Virus record (IMG/VR): IMGVR_UViG_3300035156_000168
Coordinates: 1 to 63,934 of that record
DNA length: 63,934 nt
From: a virus
Reading direction: 5' to 3' (one strand)
This document shows, piece by piece, positions 35,303 through 43,879 of the stretch. The position numbers were made by a program, and so were the translations under genes. The notes under the pieces were generated by a model, which was not told the DNA's origin, did no database searches, and saw only the letters and a list, made by a program, of their open reading frames with translations. Position 1 is the stretch's first letter. Every line of letters starts with the position of its first letter.

Positions 35303-35740
35303 ATGGCACGGTTCTCTGCTGGCGGTATCACAACCGCCGGTTCGACCACGCTGCCCGTTTCGTCGCTGTACTCAACTGCCACGATGCGAGCCCGGGTCCG
35401 GGAAATCGGCGTGTTCAACACGACGACGACTGCTGTCGCGTTGCGGCTGGTTCGGTTGACCACCACCGGCACACGAGGCGCAGCTCTCACCGCAGGAGCC
35501 ACTTACGCAGAGGACCCCACTCCTCCTATCTGTATCGCCTACAACACGCACACTGTCGCTCCGACAATGACCGACCTCGGGTTCCGGGTCCAACTGGGGG
35601 CTGCGATCGGGTCCGGTTTTGTGTGGACGTTCGACGACTTCGTCCTCACTATCGGCGCGGTAGCGAACTCTGGTATCGGCATTGTCCCTGACACCGGCAC
35701 CGGGCAAGCACTCTCGATCTATTGGCACTGGACCGAGTGA
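35303..35740 (+). CDS. Small structural protein
   Basis: 145 residues of beta-rich sequence (SSLYSTATMRARVREIGVFN, VALRLVRLTTTGTRG, YNTHTVAPTMTDLGFRVQLG), typical of phage tail decoration domains. It precedes the 14-residue-repeat protein. Confidence 0.6.
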   Translation: MARFSAGGITTAGSTTLPVSSLYSTATMRARVREIGVFNTTTTAVALRLVRLTTTGTRGAALTAGATYAEDPTPPICIAYNTHTVAPTMTDLGFRVQLGAAIGSGFVWTFDDFVLTIGAVANSGIGIVPDTGTGQALSIYWHWTE

Positions 35741-35763
35741 CCTCAACGGGACAGAGGTAGGCC

Positions 35764-37683
35764 ATGTCCTCTCTCGTCCGGTATGGCGTACCGCGCGGCA
35801 GCGATGTCGGTGGCCGATCCGCCTCGCGGATCGTCGCCGTCCCTGTTACACCGGAAGCGGAACTCACCCCTGTCGGGAATAGCCGCACTGCGACGTGGGG
35901 AACCGCGCAGCAGGTGCAAAACACCCGCACGGCGTCGTGGGCGACGCTGGCTGCCCTACTGGTCACCAGGTCGGCGTCGTGGGTGACACGCACATCGGTG
36001 GTCAACACCCGCACCGCCACGTGGGTCACCGCCGCTTCGGTTCTGGGCACGCGGTCGGCGACGTGGGCGACCCGCACAAGCGTCGTCAACTTGCGCGCCG
36101 CGACGTGGGCTGTTCTGACCCCGACGGCCAGTGCCCGCACCGCTACATGGGTCACCCGGTCGGTGACCACCGCCACACGCCTTGCGTCGTGGGCTGTGCT
36201 CACTCCCACCACCAACACTCGCAGCGCGACGTGGGCGACGCTGACCGCTGTCGGCAACACACGCAGCGTCATGTGGGCTGTCCTCACACCAACCACCGCC
36301 ACGCGTACTGCCACGTGGTCGGTGCTCACCGCCACCACAAACACCCGCGCCGCCACATGGGTGACAGCGTTCGCTGTTCTCACCACGCGCTCCGCGACAT
36401 GGAATGTTGCTGGGTCGCTGTTCACCGTGGCCTCCGCCCGCACCGCAACTTGGACCGTTCTAGCCGCTGCCAGCAACACACGGGCAGCGACATGGACGGC
36501 CCTTCGTGCTATTACGGCGAGCCGCAGCGCGACGTGGGCGACACTCGCTGCTGTCGTCGGCACCCGGTCGGCGCTGTGGGCCACAACCTCCGTCGTCGCT
36601 GGTAGCCGTTCAGCAACGTGGGCGACATCCACCGTCACCGTCACGACCCGCAGCGTCACCTCGCACACCGCAGCTATCGTCACCGCGACGCGAACAGCCA
36701 CCTGGCAGATACTCACCCCGACCACGAACACACGCTCCGCGACGTGGGCTGTCCTGTCGACGCGCGCCAACACCCGCAGCGCCACATGGCTGACAGCTGC
36801 CGCAGTCGTAGTCACCCGCTCAGCGACGTGGAACACCGCCGGGTCGCTGTACACAGTCGCCGGTCAGCGCACCGCAACTTGGACGACCCGGGCCGCTGTT
36901 GTCGTCACCCGCTCCGCGACGTGGGCAACCACAACTGCGACAACGAGCAGCCGCACAGCACTGTGGGTCACCCGCCAAACGTTGACAGCAACCCGCTCCG
37001 CGACTTGGACCACGCGCACAGCAGTCAACGCCAATCGCACCGCAACATGGCTGACCGCGACAGCCATCACAGGCAGCCGCACAGCCACGTGGCAGGTCGC
37101 TGGCGTCCAACTGACCGTCACCGGAACCCGCACTGCCACTTGGCAGGTGCGGTCCCTCACAACGGCATCCAGGGCCGCCACGTGGCAAGTGCTCACCGCC
37201 ACCACCGGCAGCCGCACAGCGACTTGGGCGGTGCTGAGCAGCCGCAGCAACACCCGCACAGCGACGTGGCTTACACGTGCGTCCGTCACCGGCAACTGCA
37301 CGGCGTCTTGGGCGACAGCCGCCGCCCTCACCGACAGCCGTGCCGCGACGTGGGCTGTCCTCACGGCAACCACAGACACCCGCTCCGTCAGTTGGAACGT
37401 CAACACTGGCATCACCAGCAGCCGCGACGCGACCTGGACTGTCTACCGCAGCATCGTCTCCACACGCATCGCGCTGTGGGTCGTTGCCGTTCTCATCCCC
37501 GAATTCACATATCGCGAAGACGCCGGACGCACCCACAGACCTTCGTCGCTCATCACACCCCGACCCATCGCCACCGACACATACGAAGACGTCTACTGCA
37601 ACAACTACACGACGGTTTACACCTTGCGGCCCGCTATCAGTACAACGCCCCGCGAACTGACGGGCGTGACTTATCGCCCATGA
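35764..37683 (+). CDS. Tail-region protein made of 38 copies of a 14-residue TRxATW repeat
   Basis: 639 residues. After a 39-residue leader, the protein is 38 consecutive units of T/S-R-T/S-A-T/S-W plus eight variable residues (about residues 40-580). Three units are three residues longer and carry AG-(S/V)-(L/Q)-(F/Y/L)-TV. The C-terminus ends in YEDVYCNNYTTVY-type sequence, echoing YSDVY segments of the tip protein, which itself has about six TRTATW units. A beta-solenoid or extended fibre is likely. No family is known to me. Confidence 0.8.
   Translation: MSSLVRYGVPRGSDVGGRSASRIVAVPVTPEAELTPVGNSRTATWGTAQQVQNTRTASWATLAALLVTRSASWVTRTSVVNTRTATWVTAASVLGTRSATWATRTSVVNLRAATWAVLTPTASARTATWVTRSVTTATRLASWAVLTPTTNTRSATWATLTAVGNTRSVMWAVLTPTTATRTATWSVLTATTNTRAATWVTAFAVLTTRSATWNVAGSLFTVASARTATWTVLAAASNTRAATWTALRAITASRSATWATLAAVVGTRSALWATTSVVAGSRSATWATSTVTVTTRSVTSHTAAIVTATRTATWQILTPTTNTRSATWAVLSTRANTRSATWLTAAAVVVTRSATWNTAGSLYTVAGQRTATWTTRAAVVVTRSATWATTTATTSSRTALWVTRQTLTATRSATWTTRTAVNANRTATWLTATAITGSRTATWQVAGVQLTVTGTRTATWQVRSLTTASRAATWQVLTATTGSRTATWAVLSSRSNTRTATWLTRASVTGNCTASWATAAALTDSRAATWAVLTATTDTRSVSWNVNTGITSSRDATWTVYRSIVSTRIALWVVAVLIPEFTYREDAGRTHRPSSLITPRPIATDTYEDVYCNNYTTVYTLRPAISTTPRELTGVTYRP
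35881..37503 (+). repeat. Tandem 42-bp coding repeat (38 units) in the tail gene
   Basis: DNA encoding the TRxATW units. Units are mostly 42 bp, three are 51 bp (starting near 36397, 36820 and 37078). Nucleotide sequence varies considerably between units while RxATW is kept, indicating protein-level selection rather than recent expansion. Confidence 0.85.
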
Positions 37684-38204
37684 CCCTATGTGAGAAGGGC
37701 CTGCCACTTGACTACCCAACCCTGACGCAGCGAAAGCGGCACGCAATGACCCGCACACCCAAACGGCAGCAGGAATATGAGATCGTGCGCAAGATCGACG
37801 AAGCCTCCCCCTCGGCGCTGTTTGCCACGCAAGCGTGGGCGTGGGCCGCCATCGTCTACGGCGCCATCACCATCGCATCAGGGCCCAGTCGTTACACCAG
37901 TCCCACGTTTGTCGCCCTCAACCAAGTCCCCGGCTCCCCCTACATCTGGGGCGCACTGTTCATCATCGCCGGTGCCACAGTCAAAGTCGGATGCACCACG
38001 GCGCGCTGGAAGCTCCGCGACACCGGGATCTGGCTGCTGACTGTCATGTTCCTCGGATTCGCTGGCTGCTTCGTCTACGCCGCTGTAGTGAACCCTCACG
38101 CGCCCATCGGCGGAGCTGTCATCTACGCCGCCATAGCACTGCAACTGATGGTGCTCCGCCGACTCAGAGGAAAGCCGCCCACTCATGATGCGACGAATCG
38201 TTGA
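37680..38204 (+). CDS. Multi-span membrane protein
   Basis: 174 residues from ATG 37680, overlapping the repeat-protein stop (ATGA); ATG 37746 is an alternative. Four hydrophobic segments (AWAWAAIVYGAITIA, YIWGALFIIAGATV, IWLLTVMFLGFAGCFVYAAV, GAVIYAAIALQLMVL) follow a charged N-terminus. It starts the membrane/lysis region; holin-associated function is possible. Confidence 0.65.
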   Translation: MTLCEKGLPLDYPTLTQRKRHAMTRTPKRQQEYEIVRKIDEASPSALFATQAWAWAAIVYGAITIASGPSRYTSPTFVALNQVPGSPYIWGALFIIAGATVKVGCTTARWKLRDTGIWLLTVMFLGFAGCFVYAAVVNPHAPIGGAVIYAAIALQLMVLRRLRGKPPTHDATNR

Positions 38205-38583
38205 CGCTTCCCTGCCCGCCGGCTGCCTGTTCGCCATTACCCCCGCCGCTGCTGGTTGGCAGAAGCTCCCCGACAGCCTGGAAGCAACCCTCGGTCACTT
38301 CTGGGGGCAGACATGGGCGGCCACCCTCGCCGCGTCCATGCTCGCCATTCTCGTCGGCATCTGCCTCCGCCGCCCCCGTCCCTCTCTCGCCTACCTCATC
38401 GAATGGCCGGCGCTCATCTTCGCAGCCATCATCTCCACCATCTACGGTTCCGCAATCTGGCTGCGGTTCGGCACCCCGTCGTGGATCGCGATCTGGTTTG
38501 TGTACGCCATCGGCCTCCACTTCCTTGCCCGGTTCGCGGAACTCGCCTACGCGCACCAAGTGGTGGCTAAGAGGGGCGAATGA
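38185..38583 (+). CDS. Membrane protein, lysis-region
   Basis: 132 residues with an N-terminal hydrophobic segment and two to three further spans (TWAATLAASMLAILVGICL, WPALIFAAIISTIYGSAIW, WIAIWFVYAIGLHFLA). ATG overlaps the preceding gene by 20 bases. A holin-like or holin-partner role is plausible from position. Confidence 0.6.
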   Translation: MMRRIVDASLPAGCLFAITPAAAGWQKLPDSLEATLGHFWGQTWAATLAASMLAILVGICLRRPRPSLAYLIEWPALIFAAIISTIYGSAIWLRFGTPSWIAIWFVYAIGLHFLARFAELAYAHQVVAKRGE

Positions 38584-39023
38584 CTACCGGCGGCGCGTGG
38601 ATAGCGATCGTGACTTCGATCATCGCCGGACTCGCAGGGTTCGCCGCCCTCATCCGCACCTTTCTTGAACGGCCCAAATATCGCGCGGACGCGATGACGC
38701 TCGTCACCCAAGCCGCCACCGATCAGATGGCGACATTGAAAGGCGACAACGACGACGTGCGGAAACGACTGAGTGCTGTCGAAGCGAAACTCGAAGTGGC
38801 GCTGGAAAAGGTCGACGCCGCCGAAAGCAAACTCGAAGACTCAGAACGGCTCAACCGGCAATTACGACAGCAACTGCGGGTGCTGATGCAGCACGCCCGC
38901 CGCGCGCAGGAATGGTCCGACAAGTACTACAACGCCGGACACCCACCGGGTATGCAGCCGCCGCCGCGCATCCCCTACTTCGACGACAGCCTGTTCGACG
39001 CCGACGACAAGGAGTCACCCTGA
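38580..39023 (+). CDS. Membrane-anchored coiled-coil protein
   Basis: 147 residues. One N-terminal span (WIAIVTSIIAGLAGFAALI, about 7-25), then a long charged coiled coil (about 50-105, VEAKLEVALEKVDAAESKLE) and a Pro-rich acidic tail. The topology is that of a spanin- or LysZ-like lysis accessory protein. Confidence 0.62.
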   Translation: MTTGGAWIAIVTSIIAGLAGFAALIRTFLERPKYRADAMTLVTQAATDQMATLKGDNDDVRKRLSAVEAKLEVALEKVDAAESKLEDSERLNRQLRQQLRVLMQHARRAQEWSDKYYNAGHPPGMQPPPRIPYFDDSLFDADDKESP

Positions 39024-39958
39024 TGGCCGACAGAACCAAACGACTCGCGTCGGTAGGTGTGGCTGCGGTGCTGATCGCATCCGGCGCCGTGTACGCCGCC
39101 GCCGATGCCCCTGCGAACGCGTGCGACTCGGTGTCGTCGTCGGCGATCGACACCATCCGGGAGTTGAAAGCCTACGAGGATTGCAGGTTTGATCGGGTCG
39201 AGGCGCAGCTGTCGCGAATCGAAGGTGGCACGCCGTCTCCGACTCCGACGGCGACAACAACCGCATCACCGACACCGACCGCCACCTCCACCACGTCCCC
39301 GCTGGCGGGCCCGACCGGCGTGGCCGGGACGTGGACGCGCAGGTTCACCGACGAGTTTTCCGGCACCGCAATCGACCGGAGCCGGTGGACCACCCTCGAC
39401 GGGTGGCGGATGAACAACGTCACTACCCGCGACCGGAACGTCACCGTCACCGGCGGCAACGCTGTCCTCACCTTGTCGTCAGCCACCGAAGGCGCCGAAC
39501 TCGACAGCGCACCCTACGACGGCGCCGGAGCGAACGGCTACCTGCTGCCAGTGGGCGGGTTTGTTGAAGCGCGGATCATGTTCCCGGGTGATGGCACCGA
39601 CCTGTACAACTGGCCCGCGTGGTGGGCGTCCGGCCCCAACTGGCCGGCAGCCGGCGAACACGACATCGCTGAAGTGTTGGGCGGCGACCTGACCGTCAAC
39701 TACCACTCACCGAACGTCAACCACAACCTCGGCGAACCAACCGGCTACTGGGGCGACGCATTCCACACCTACGGGCTGCACCGCAAAGCAGGATCAGCCG
39801 ACGTCTACTTCGACGGACGCCTCGTCGAGACGTACCGCACCGAAGACAACGGACAAGGCGAAGCGCTGCTCATCAACATTGGTGTCGGGCAAGGGTCACG
39901 CACTGTCACCGGTGCCGCTGGTGCTGTGAAGGTCGACTACGTGAGGGCATGGCAGTGA
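39023..39958 (+). CDS. Secreted GH16-family glycoside hydrolase
   Basis: 311 residues. A signal-type N-terminus (RLASVGVAAVLIASGAVYAA), Ser/Thr/Pro linker (about 72-96), then a GH16 beta-jelly-roll: FTDEFSGTAIDRSRW, the catalytic motif EHDIAE (about 212-217, fitting ExDxxE), and ADVYFDGRLVETYR. GH16 enzymes cut beta-1,3/1,4-glucans, agars or similar. In a phage lysis region this suggests attack on a host surface polysaccharide. It overlaps the membrane coiled-coil gene stop by one base. Confidence 0.85.
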   Translation: MADRTKRLASVGVAAVLIASGAVYAAADAPANACDSVSSSAIDTIRELKAYEDCRFDRVEAQLSRIEGGTPSPTPTATTTASPTPTATSTTSPLAGPTGVAGTWTRRFTDEFSGTAIDRSRWTTLDGWRMNNVTTRDRNVTVTGGNAVLTLSSATEGAELDSAPYDGAGANGYLLPVGGFVEARIMFPGDGTDLYNWPAWWASGPNWPAAGEHDIAEVLGGDLTVNYHSPNVNHNLGEPTGYWGDAFHTYGLHRKAGSADVYFDGRLVETYRTEDNGQGEALLINIGVGQGSRTVTGAAGAVKVDYVRAWQ

Positions 39959-40680
39959 CCGACCGTGTCCTCGACCGTGTGCCGTCCGTCCCCGACCGCC
40001 GCCGCCAAGTCGAGTTCAACCTCGCCGATGCGATCGTTGGGCTCACCCCACGGTCATACACATGGGCTGTTCCGTTCTGCCTTGACCAGCGAGCTGAAGG
40101 CGCATGCGTCGCACATGGGGCCACGCACGAGGCAGTGGCTCGTCCGGTGATGATCGACTTCGCCAAGCACCCACTGCCGGACTGGGCGGTGCGTGCTAAC
40201 CGCGTTCGCACCGCTGGTGGCAGCGCGCAGCAGATCGCGCAGGCGTACGCGTTCGACGCCTACGACTGGTGCCGCCGCAACGACGAATGGAGCGGCGAAG
40301 CGTATAGCGGAACCAGCGTCGCGGCTGGCGCGAGGTCGATGGTCGTCTCTGGCTTCTGGGGCCAATACCGGTGGACCATCGACGTGAACGATATGGCCGT
40401 GGCGGTCAGCCGCACCGGACCGGCAGTCATCGGAGTGGATTGGATGACGGGCTTTTTCGAGCCCGACCGGAACAACTTCCTCAACCTCACCGGTCGCGTC
40501 GAAGGCGGGCACTGCGTCCTCGTCAACGGCTACAGCACCACGCGGCGTGCGTTCAAGATCACGAACTCGTGGGGACCTGGCTTCGGTCGTGACGGGACTG
40601 CGTGGATACGCCACGACGACATGGCCCAGCTGCTCCACGATGGCGGCGAGTGCTGTGTGCCTATGCGGCGAAGTGTGTAG
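39949..40680 (+). CDS. Papain-like (C1) cysteine peptidase
   Basis: 243 residues. LDQRAEGACVAHGATHEA holds the oxyanion Gln and nucleophile Cys (about 53). GGHCVLVNGY holds the His, and KITNSWGPGFGRDGTAWI the Asn: the papain order Q-C-H-N with the NSWGxxxGxxG signature. There is no signal peptide. Phage C1-type proteins occur beside lysis genes and may cut peptide crosslinks or process virion proteins. Confidence 0.85.
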   Translation: MAVTDRVLDRVPSVPDRRRQVEFNLADAIVGLTPRSYTWAVPFCLDQRAEGACVAHGATHEAVARPVMIDFAKHPLPDWAVRANRVRTAGGSAQQIAQAYAFDAYDWCRRNDEWSGEAYSGTSVAAGARSMVVSGFWGQYRWTIDVNDMAVAVSRTGPAVIGVDWMTGFFEPDRNNFLNLTGRVEGGHCVLVNGYSTTRRAFKITNSWGPGFGRDGTAWIRHDDMAQLLHDGGECCVPMRRSV

Positions 40681-40825
40681 CGGCGCGCCATTGGCGTTTC
40701 TCCCGCGTCCGCTGCGTCTGGCTGTCAGGTGTCAGGTCGCATTCTTCACAGGTGCAGCGGCGGCGCGCGCCTGTCGGGCCCGCCAGCATTCGCCGGGTGC
40801 CCGACTTGCCCAGCATTCGCGCCAT
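40661..40825 (-). CDS. Small basic CxC/CxxC protein on the minus strand
   Basis: 54 residues. RRRCTCEECDLTP zinc-like motif and an Arg/Trp-rich tail (RTREKRQWRAATHF) of a type often seen in small actinophage proteins. It overlaps the peptidase 3' end on the opposite strand. The call rests on motif resemblance only. Confidence 0.45.
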   Translation of the reverse strand: MARMLGKSGTRRMLAGPTGARRRCTCEECDLTPDSQTQRTREKRQWRAATHFAA

Positions 40826-40917
40826 GCCGCTCACTCTACTGAACAAACATTTCGTCTGCTCGCCGATGGCGCGGTCTCCCTACCTGTCAGGCGCGTCCTC
40901 TAACTAGCAACACTCCC

Positions 40918-40949
40918 CACCCCTCCCCCACCGGACGAGGGGTGAATTC
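40918..40949 (+). terminator. Stem-loop, possible terminator before the endolysin
   Basis: CACCCCTC (40918-40925) pairs with GAGGGGTG (40937-40944), followed by AATTCT. The gap 40826-40987 otherwise holds no convincing gene. It could end transcription from the peptidase operon. Confidence 0.5.
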
Positions 40950-40987
40950 TGCACGCCCTCCCCCACCACAAGTGACACAGGAGAAGC

Positions 40988-42625
40988 ATGGCGAAAGACG
41001 TACCCGACGTTGCGAGTTGGAACCCGTACTGGGAGAACAGCGTCGCCAACATCAAAAAAGGAATGCAAGCACTCATCGACGTCGGCTCCGACGTGATCGG
41101 CATGCAGGAAATGTCCCACGACCCAACCTGGGACGCGATAGCGGCATGGACGCCAACAATCGGCTGGTGGACGACCCCGAAGTCGAACGCCATCCCCATC
41201 CACGTCAACACCAAAACGTACGAGATCGTCGACTGGAAGTCGGTGCTGTACGACGACAGCGACCGCACCGTCGAACCGGGTGCGGGCGGCAACACGACCC
41301 CGACGAAAAGCATCATGCGGGTGTCGGTCCGTCACCGCGAGCAGGGCACCGTGTCGCACCACTTCAACATGCACCTGATCGCCACGATTGAGAGCGGCGG
41401 GCAGGTTGGTGGGAACCCGTTGCGGCTGGCGTTCGCGCAAGGCCACCTCGACCTGTTCAAACAGTTGGCGGCGCCGTACCTCGCAACAGGTGAGCCGGTG
41501 ACGGTCTCCGCCGACTGGAATGTGTCGTCGTCGACTTCCGCAGGGAAGTGGCTCCGCGACCAAATGACCCCGCTCGGGTTCGTGTCGGCGCAGCACAAGC
41601 TGGGCCCGTTCAACACGCACGGCGTCCGCGAAATCGACGACGTGTTCTACGCCAACTGTGAGGCGACGAAGTTCCGCCGGCTCGACGAGTTCGGCTCCGA
41701 CCACAGCCCAATCGAGGTGGACCTGGGCCCAAAAGCAGAAGAGGAACCCGAATTGGCTACCTGTCAGAACGGCTACCCGGTCGCGTTCAGCCGCGAACAG
41801 ATTAAGCCCAGCCCCGCCACCGTCACCATCGCGGGTCTGCGGAAGTTCACCGTCCGCTCCGACCACGCCCCCGCGTGGCAGATCCTCGGCGACCATTTGC
41901 ACGAGTACGTGGAGGCCGTCAACGAGGGCTACAAGGACATAGACGACTGGTCGTACACCGTCCGTCCGGTGCGCGGTCAAACGTCCGGCTACAGCAACCA
42001 CTCCGGCGCTTGCGCGTGGGACTGGAACGCCACCCAGCACCCGCTCGCCACATCCCCAGCCGCCAACTTCACGACACGGCAGATCACCCGCATCCGTGAG
42101 CTGATGTCGAAGTTCGTCGGCAACGGTCAGCGCATCTTCCGTTGGGGCGGCGACTACTCGGGCCGCAAGGACGGCATGCACTTGGAGGTGGTGGCGTCGT
42201 CGGCGGACGTGGCCGCGTTCGTCCGCGACTTCAACGCCGGCAAAATCCGCCTGTCGTTCGTCGCACCACCACCAGAGCCGGTCGTCGTTAAGCCCGCCGC
42301 GGTCAAACCGAAGGTGTCGCTGAAAGCGGTACAGGCTGGGTTGCGGTCAGGGTCCGAACTCGTCGAAGGTCCCACCGGCAACGACGGCGCCGAGTATCAG
42401 CGGGCGTTGAACAAGTTCACCGGGTTCGAGTTGGTCACCGACGGCGTGCTCGGCCGCAACAGCCGCGTCGTCACCGCACAAGCGCAACTCAAGGTGGCAC
42501 GCGGAAACGGCGCGAACCTGACAACCGCTGACTGCTGGCCGAACTCCGGCTACAACACGGACCTCGACGGCATCGTCGGTGCGGAAACGTTCAAAGCGCT
42601 CGGCCTGGACAACACCGACATCTAA
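40988..42625 (+). CDS. Endolysin: EEP (DNase I-like) domain fused to M15 peptidase and C-terminal binding domain
   Basis: 545 residues, GGAGAAG ribosome site. Residues about 5-250 follow the endonuclease/exonuclease/phosphatase fold: VASWN, VIGMQEM, SADWNVSS, FGSDHSPIEVDL (Asn, catalytic Glu, DxN, SDH). Residues about 260-420 are an M15/VanY-like D-Ala or L-Ala-D-Glu peptidase (SGYSNHSGACAWDWN, GRKDGMHLEV: zinc His/Asp/His). About 435-545 is a peptidoglycan-binding-like end (TDGVLGRNSRVVTAQAQLKV). A nuclease-endolysin fusion is unusual: it could degrade host DNA or free viscous DNA at lysis. Confidence 0.8.
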   Translation: MAKDVPDVASWNPYWENSVANIKKGMQALIDVGSDVIGMQEMSHDPTWDAIAAWTPTIGWWTTPKSNAIPIHVNTKTYEIVDWKSVLYDDSDRTVEPGAGGNTTPTKSIMRVSVRHREQGTVSHHFNMHLIATIESGGQVGGNPLRLAFAQGHLDLFKQLAAPYLATGEPVTVSADWNVSSSTSAGKWLRDQMTPLGFVSAQHKLGPFNTHGVREIDDVFYANCEATKFRRLDEFGSDHSPIEVDLGPKAEEEPELATCQNGYPVAFSREQIKPSPATVTIAGLRKFTVRSDHAPAWQILGDHLHEYVEAVNEGYKDIDDWSYTVRPVRGQTSGYSNHSGACAWDWNATQHPLATSPAANFTTRQITRIRELMSKFVGNGQRIFRWGGDYSGRKDGMHLEVVASSADVAAFVRDFNAGKIRLSFVAPPPEPVVVKPAAVKPKVSLKAVQAGLRSGSELVEGPTGNDGAEYQRALNKFTGFELVTDGVLGRNSRVVTAQAQLKVARGNGANLTTADCWPNSGYNTDLDGIVGAETFKALGLDNTDI

Positions 42626-42826
42626 TTGACCGTGGCTCCGCCGTTCTCGGGGATTCACCATCAAACTCCCAAATAGTTGGGTTGGGTTGGGGTTTATCAC
42701 GGCGGGCCACGGATTCAGTTGTACATCCAGAGTAGACGAGAGGACCACAAAACGTGGACGACAGCCCGTTCCAACCGACACGGAGTCGGCGATGATTCGA
42801 CAATCTTCTGCTTCGAAAGGCGTGCC

Positions 42827-43285
42827 ATGCCCATTGTGAACGCATCTGTGCTGAAAGCCGACGCCAGCAACCGCGCCCTACGCACCTTCCTGCAAGGGCT
42901 CGCCTACGTTGTGCTGTTCGCTGTCGGGCTCGTCCTGTACAACGCGTTCAGCACCGCAACCCGCTGGTCCGACTTCGACTGGTCCGCGCTGCTGTTCTCA
43001 GCGCTGCAGGCCGCGGTCATGGCCGGGTTTGCGTACCTCATGAGGTCTCGCCTTGACGCGTCGTCGGTGCCGACACCGCTGCCGCCCGAATACCCCGGCG
43101 AACCCAACGAAGAACCGCAGATCATCAACGTAGACGCGGATAAGTTAAGGGAAGGCACTTTGGGGGCCACCAACGTAAAGGAAGGGACGTTGGGCGGCGC
43201 GCAGATCATCTCGAACCGCACCGGCAAGGTCTACGACGACCACCCCGACCGAGGCATGCGAGACGACGGGACGCCGATCGTCTGA
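42827..43285 (+). CDS. Holin-like two-span membrane protein
   Basis: 152 residues from ATG 42827 (GAAAGG site). Two membrane segments (LAYVVLFAVGLVLYNAF and WSALLFSALQAAVMAGFAYLM, about 24-68) with a long charged C-terminal tail containing repeated REGTLGATNVKEGTLGGAQI-type units. Placement right after the endolysin fits a class II holin, although the tail is longer than usual. The 200 bp before it hold no gene I can support. Confidence 0.75.
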   Translation: MPIVNASVLKADASNRALRTFLQGLAYVVLFAVGLVLYNAFSTATRWSDFDWSALLFSALQAAVMAGFAYLMRSRLDASSVPTPLPPEYPGEPNEEPQIINVDADKLREGTLGATNVKEGTLGGAQIISNRTGKVYDDHPDRGMRDDGTPIV

Positions 43286-43299
43286 CTGCGACATCCGAT

Positions 43300-43677
43300 T
43301 CAGGTGCCTACCAGTTGGTGAGCGCGTTGATGTGACACCCCGAGCAGAGCCCCGATGTCCCGCAAGGGAACATCCGCAGAGGCGAGCCCCTTCGCCAACT
43401 CGGCAGCTTCATGAGCAGCCTCGGCCTCGAGCTGAGCGGCGGCTTCCTTGTCGTGGCGGATGAGCGCCACCTTTTCCCCGACCGAGATCCCTCCCACGTC
43501 CCCGTAGCTGAGGGACACGTCCACGTCGCTAAGTTTCACGTCGAGAGTGACCGCGATGTACTCGCGGGCCATGAGTTCGATCTCGGACACGCGTCGAGCT
43601 TGAGTGACCCCGTCTAGTTCGGGGATGTGGATCATCCACCAGCGGCCTTCTCTGGTCACTGTTACGTCGTACCTCAT
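43300..43677 (-). CDS. hicB: HicB-like antitoxin
   Basis: 125 residues from ATG 43677. The N-terminal partial RNase H-like HicB domain (YDVTVTREGRWWMIHIPELDG, then ARRVSEIELMAREYIAVTL) is followed by helices and a C-terminal HTH (LRDIGALLGVSHQRAHQLVG) for operator binding. It overlaps the toxin gene by four bases. It should neutralise HicA and repress the operon. Confidence 0.85.
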   Translation of the reverse strand: MRYDVTVTREGRWWMIHIPELDGVTQARRVSEIELMAREYIAVTLDVKLSDVDVSLSYGDVGGISVGEKVALIRHDKEAAAQLEAEAAHEAAELAKGLASADVPLRDIGALLGVSHQRAHQLVGT

Positions 43678-43874
43678 TTGCCCCCCTGGGCGCTCTTGAT
43701 TGCAGCCATGATTTGACGGACTACCCCTGGCGAGATGGTGCGGTGGCCGTCGGGCACCGACACACTGACTGACCCTGCCTGCCAAACGGTGTGGCTTCCC
43801 ACGGTCCGCACCGGCAGGAAGCCTGCGTCCCGGAGTTGCTTCACCATTTTGCGGGTGGGCTGCTCGCTAACCAT
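43674..43874 (-). CDS. hicA: HicA-like mRNA interferase toxin
   Basis: 66 residues. MVKQLRDAGFLPVRTVGSHTVWQ ends in the GSH motif with the catalytic His; VPDGHRTISPGVVRQIMAAI completes the HicA double-stranded-RNA-binding fold. It precedes the antitoxin in the operon, the usual HicAB order. Phage-borne HicAB may stabilise the prophage or block other phages. Confidence 0.85.
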   Translation of the reverse strand: MVSEQPTRKMVKQLRDAGFLPVRTVGSHTVWQAGSVSVSVPDGHRTISPGVVRQIMAAIKSAQGGK

Positions 43875-43879
43875 GACTA

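Noticed and set aside
36618-37679. Extended reading frame upstream of the 37680 membrane protein
   Set aside because: It is an Arg/His-rich out-of-frame reading of the TRxATW repeats; the membrane protein proper starts at 37680 or 37746.
42591-42845. Minus-strand ORF in the gap before the holin-like gene
   Set aside because: No ribosome site, atypical composition and overlap with both flanking genes; no family resemblance.
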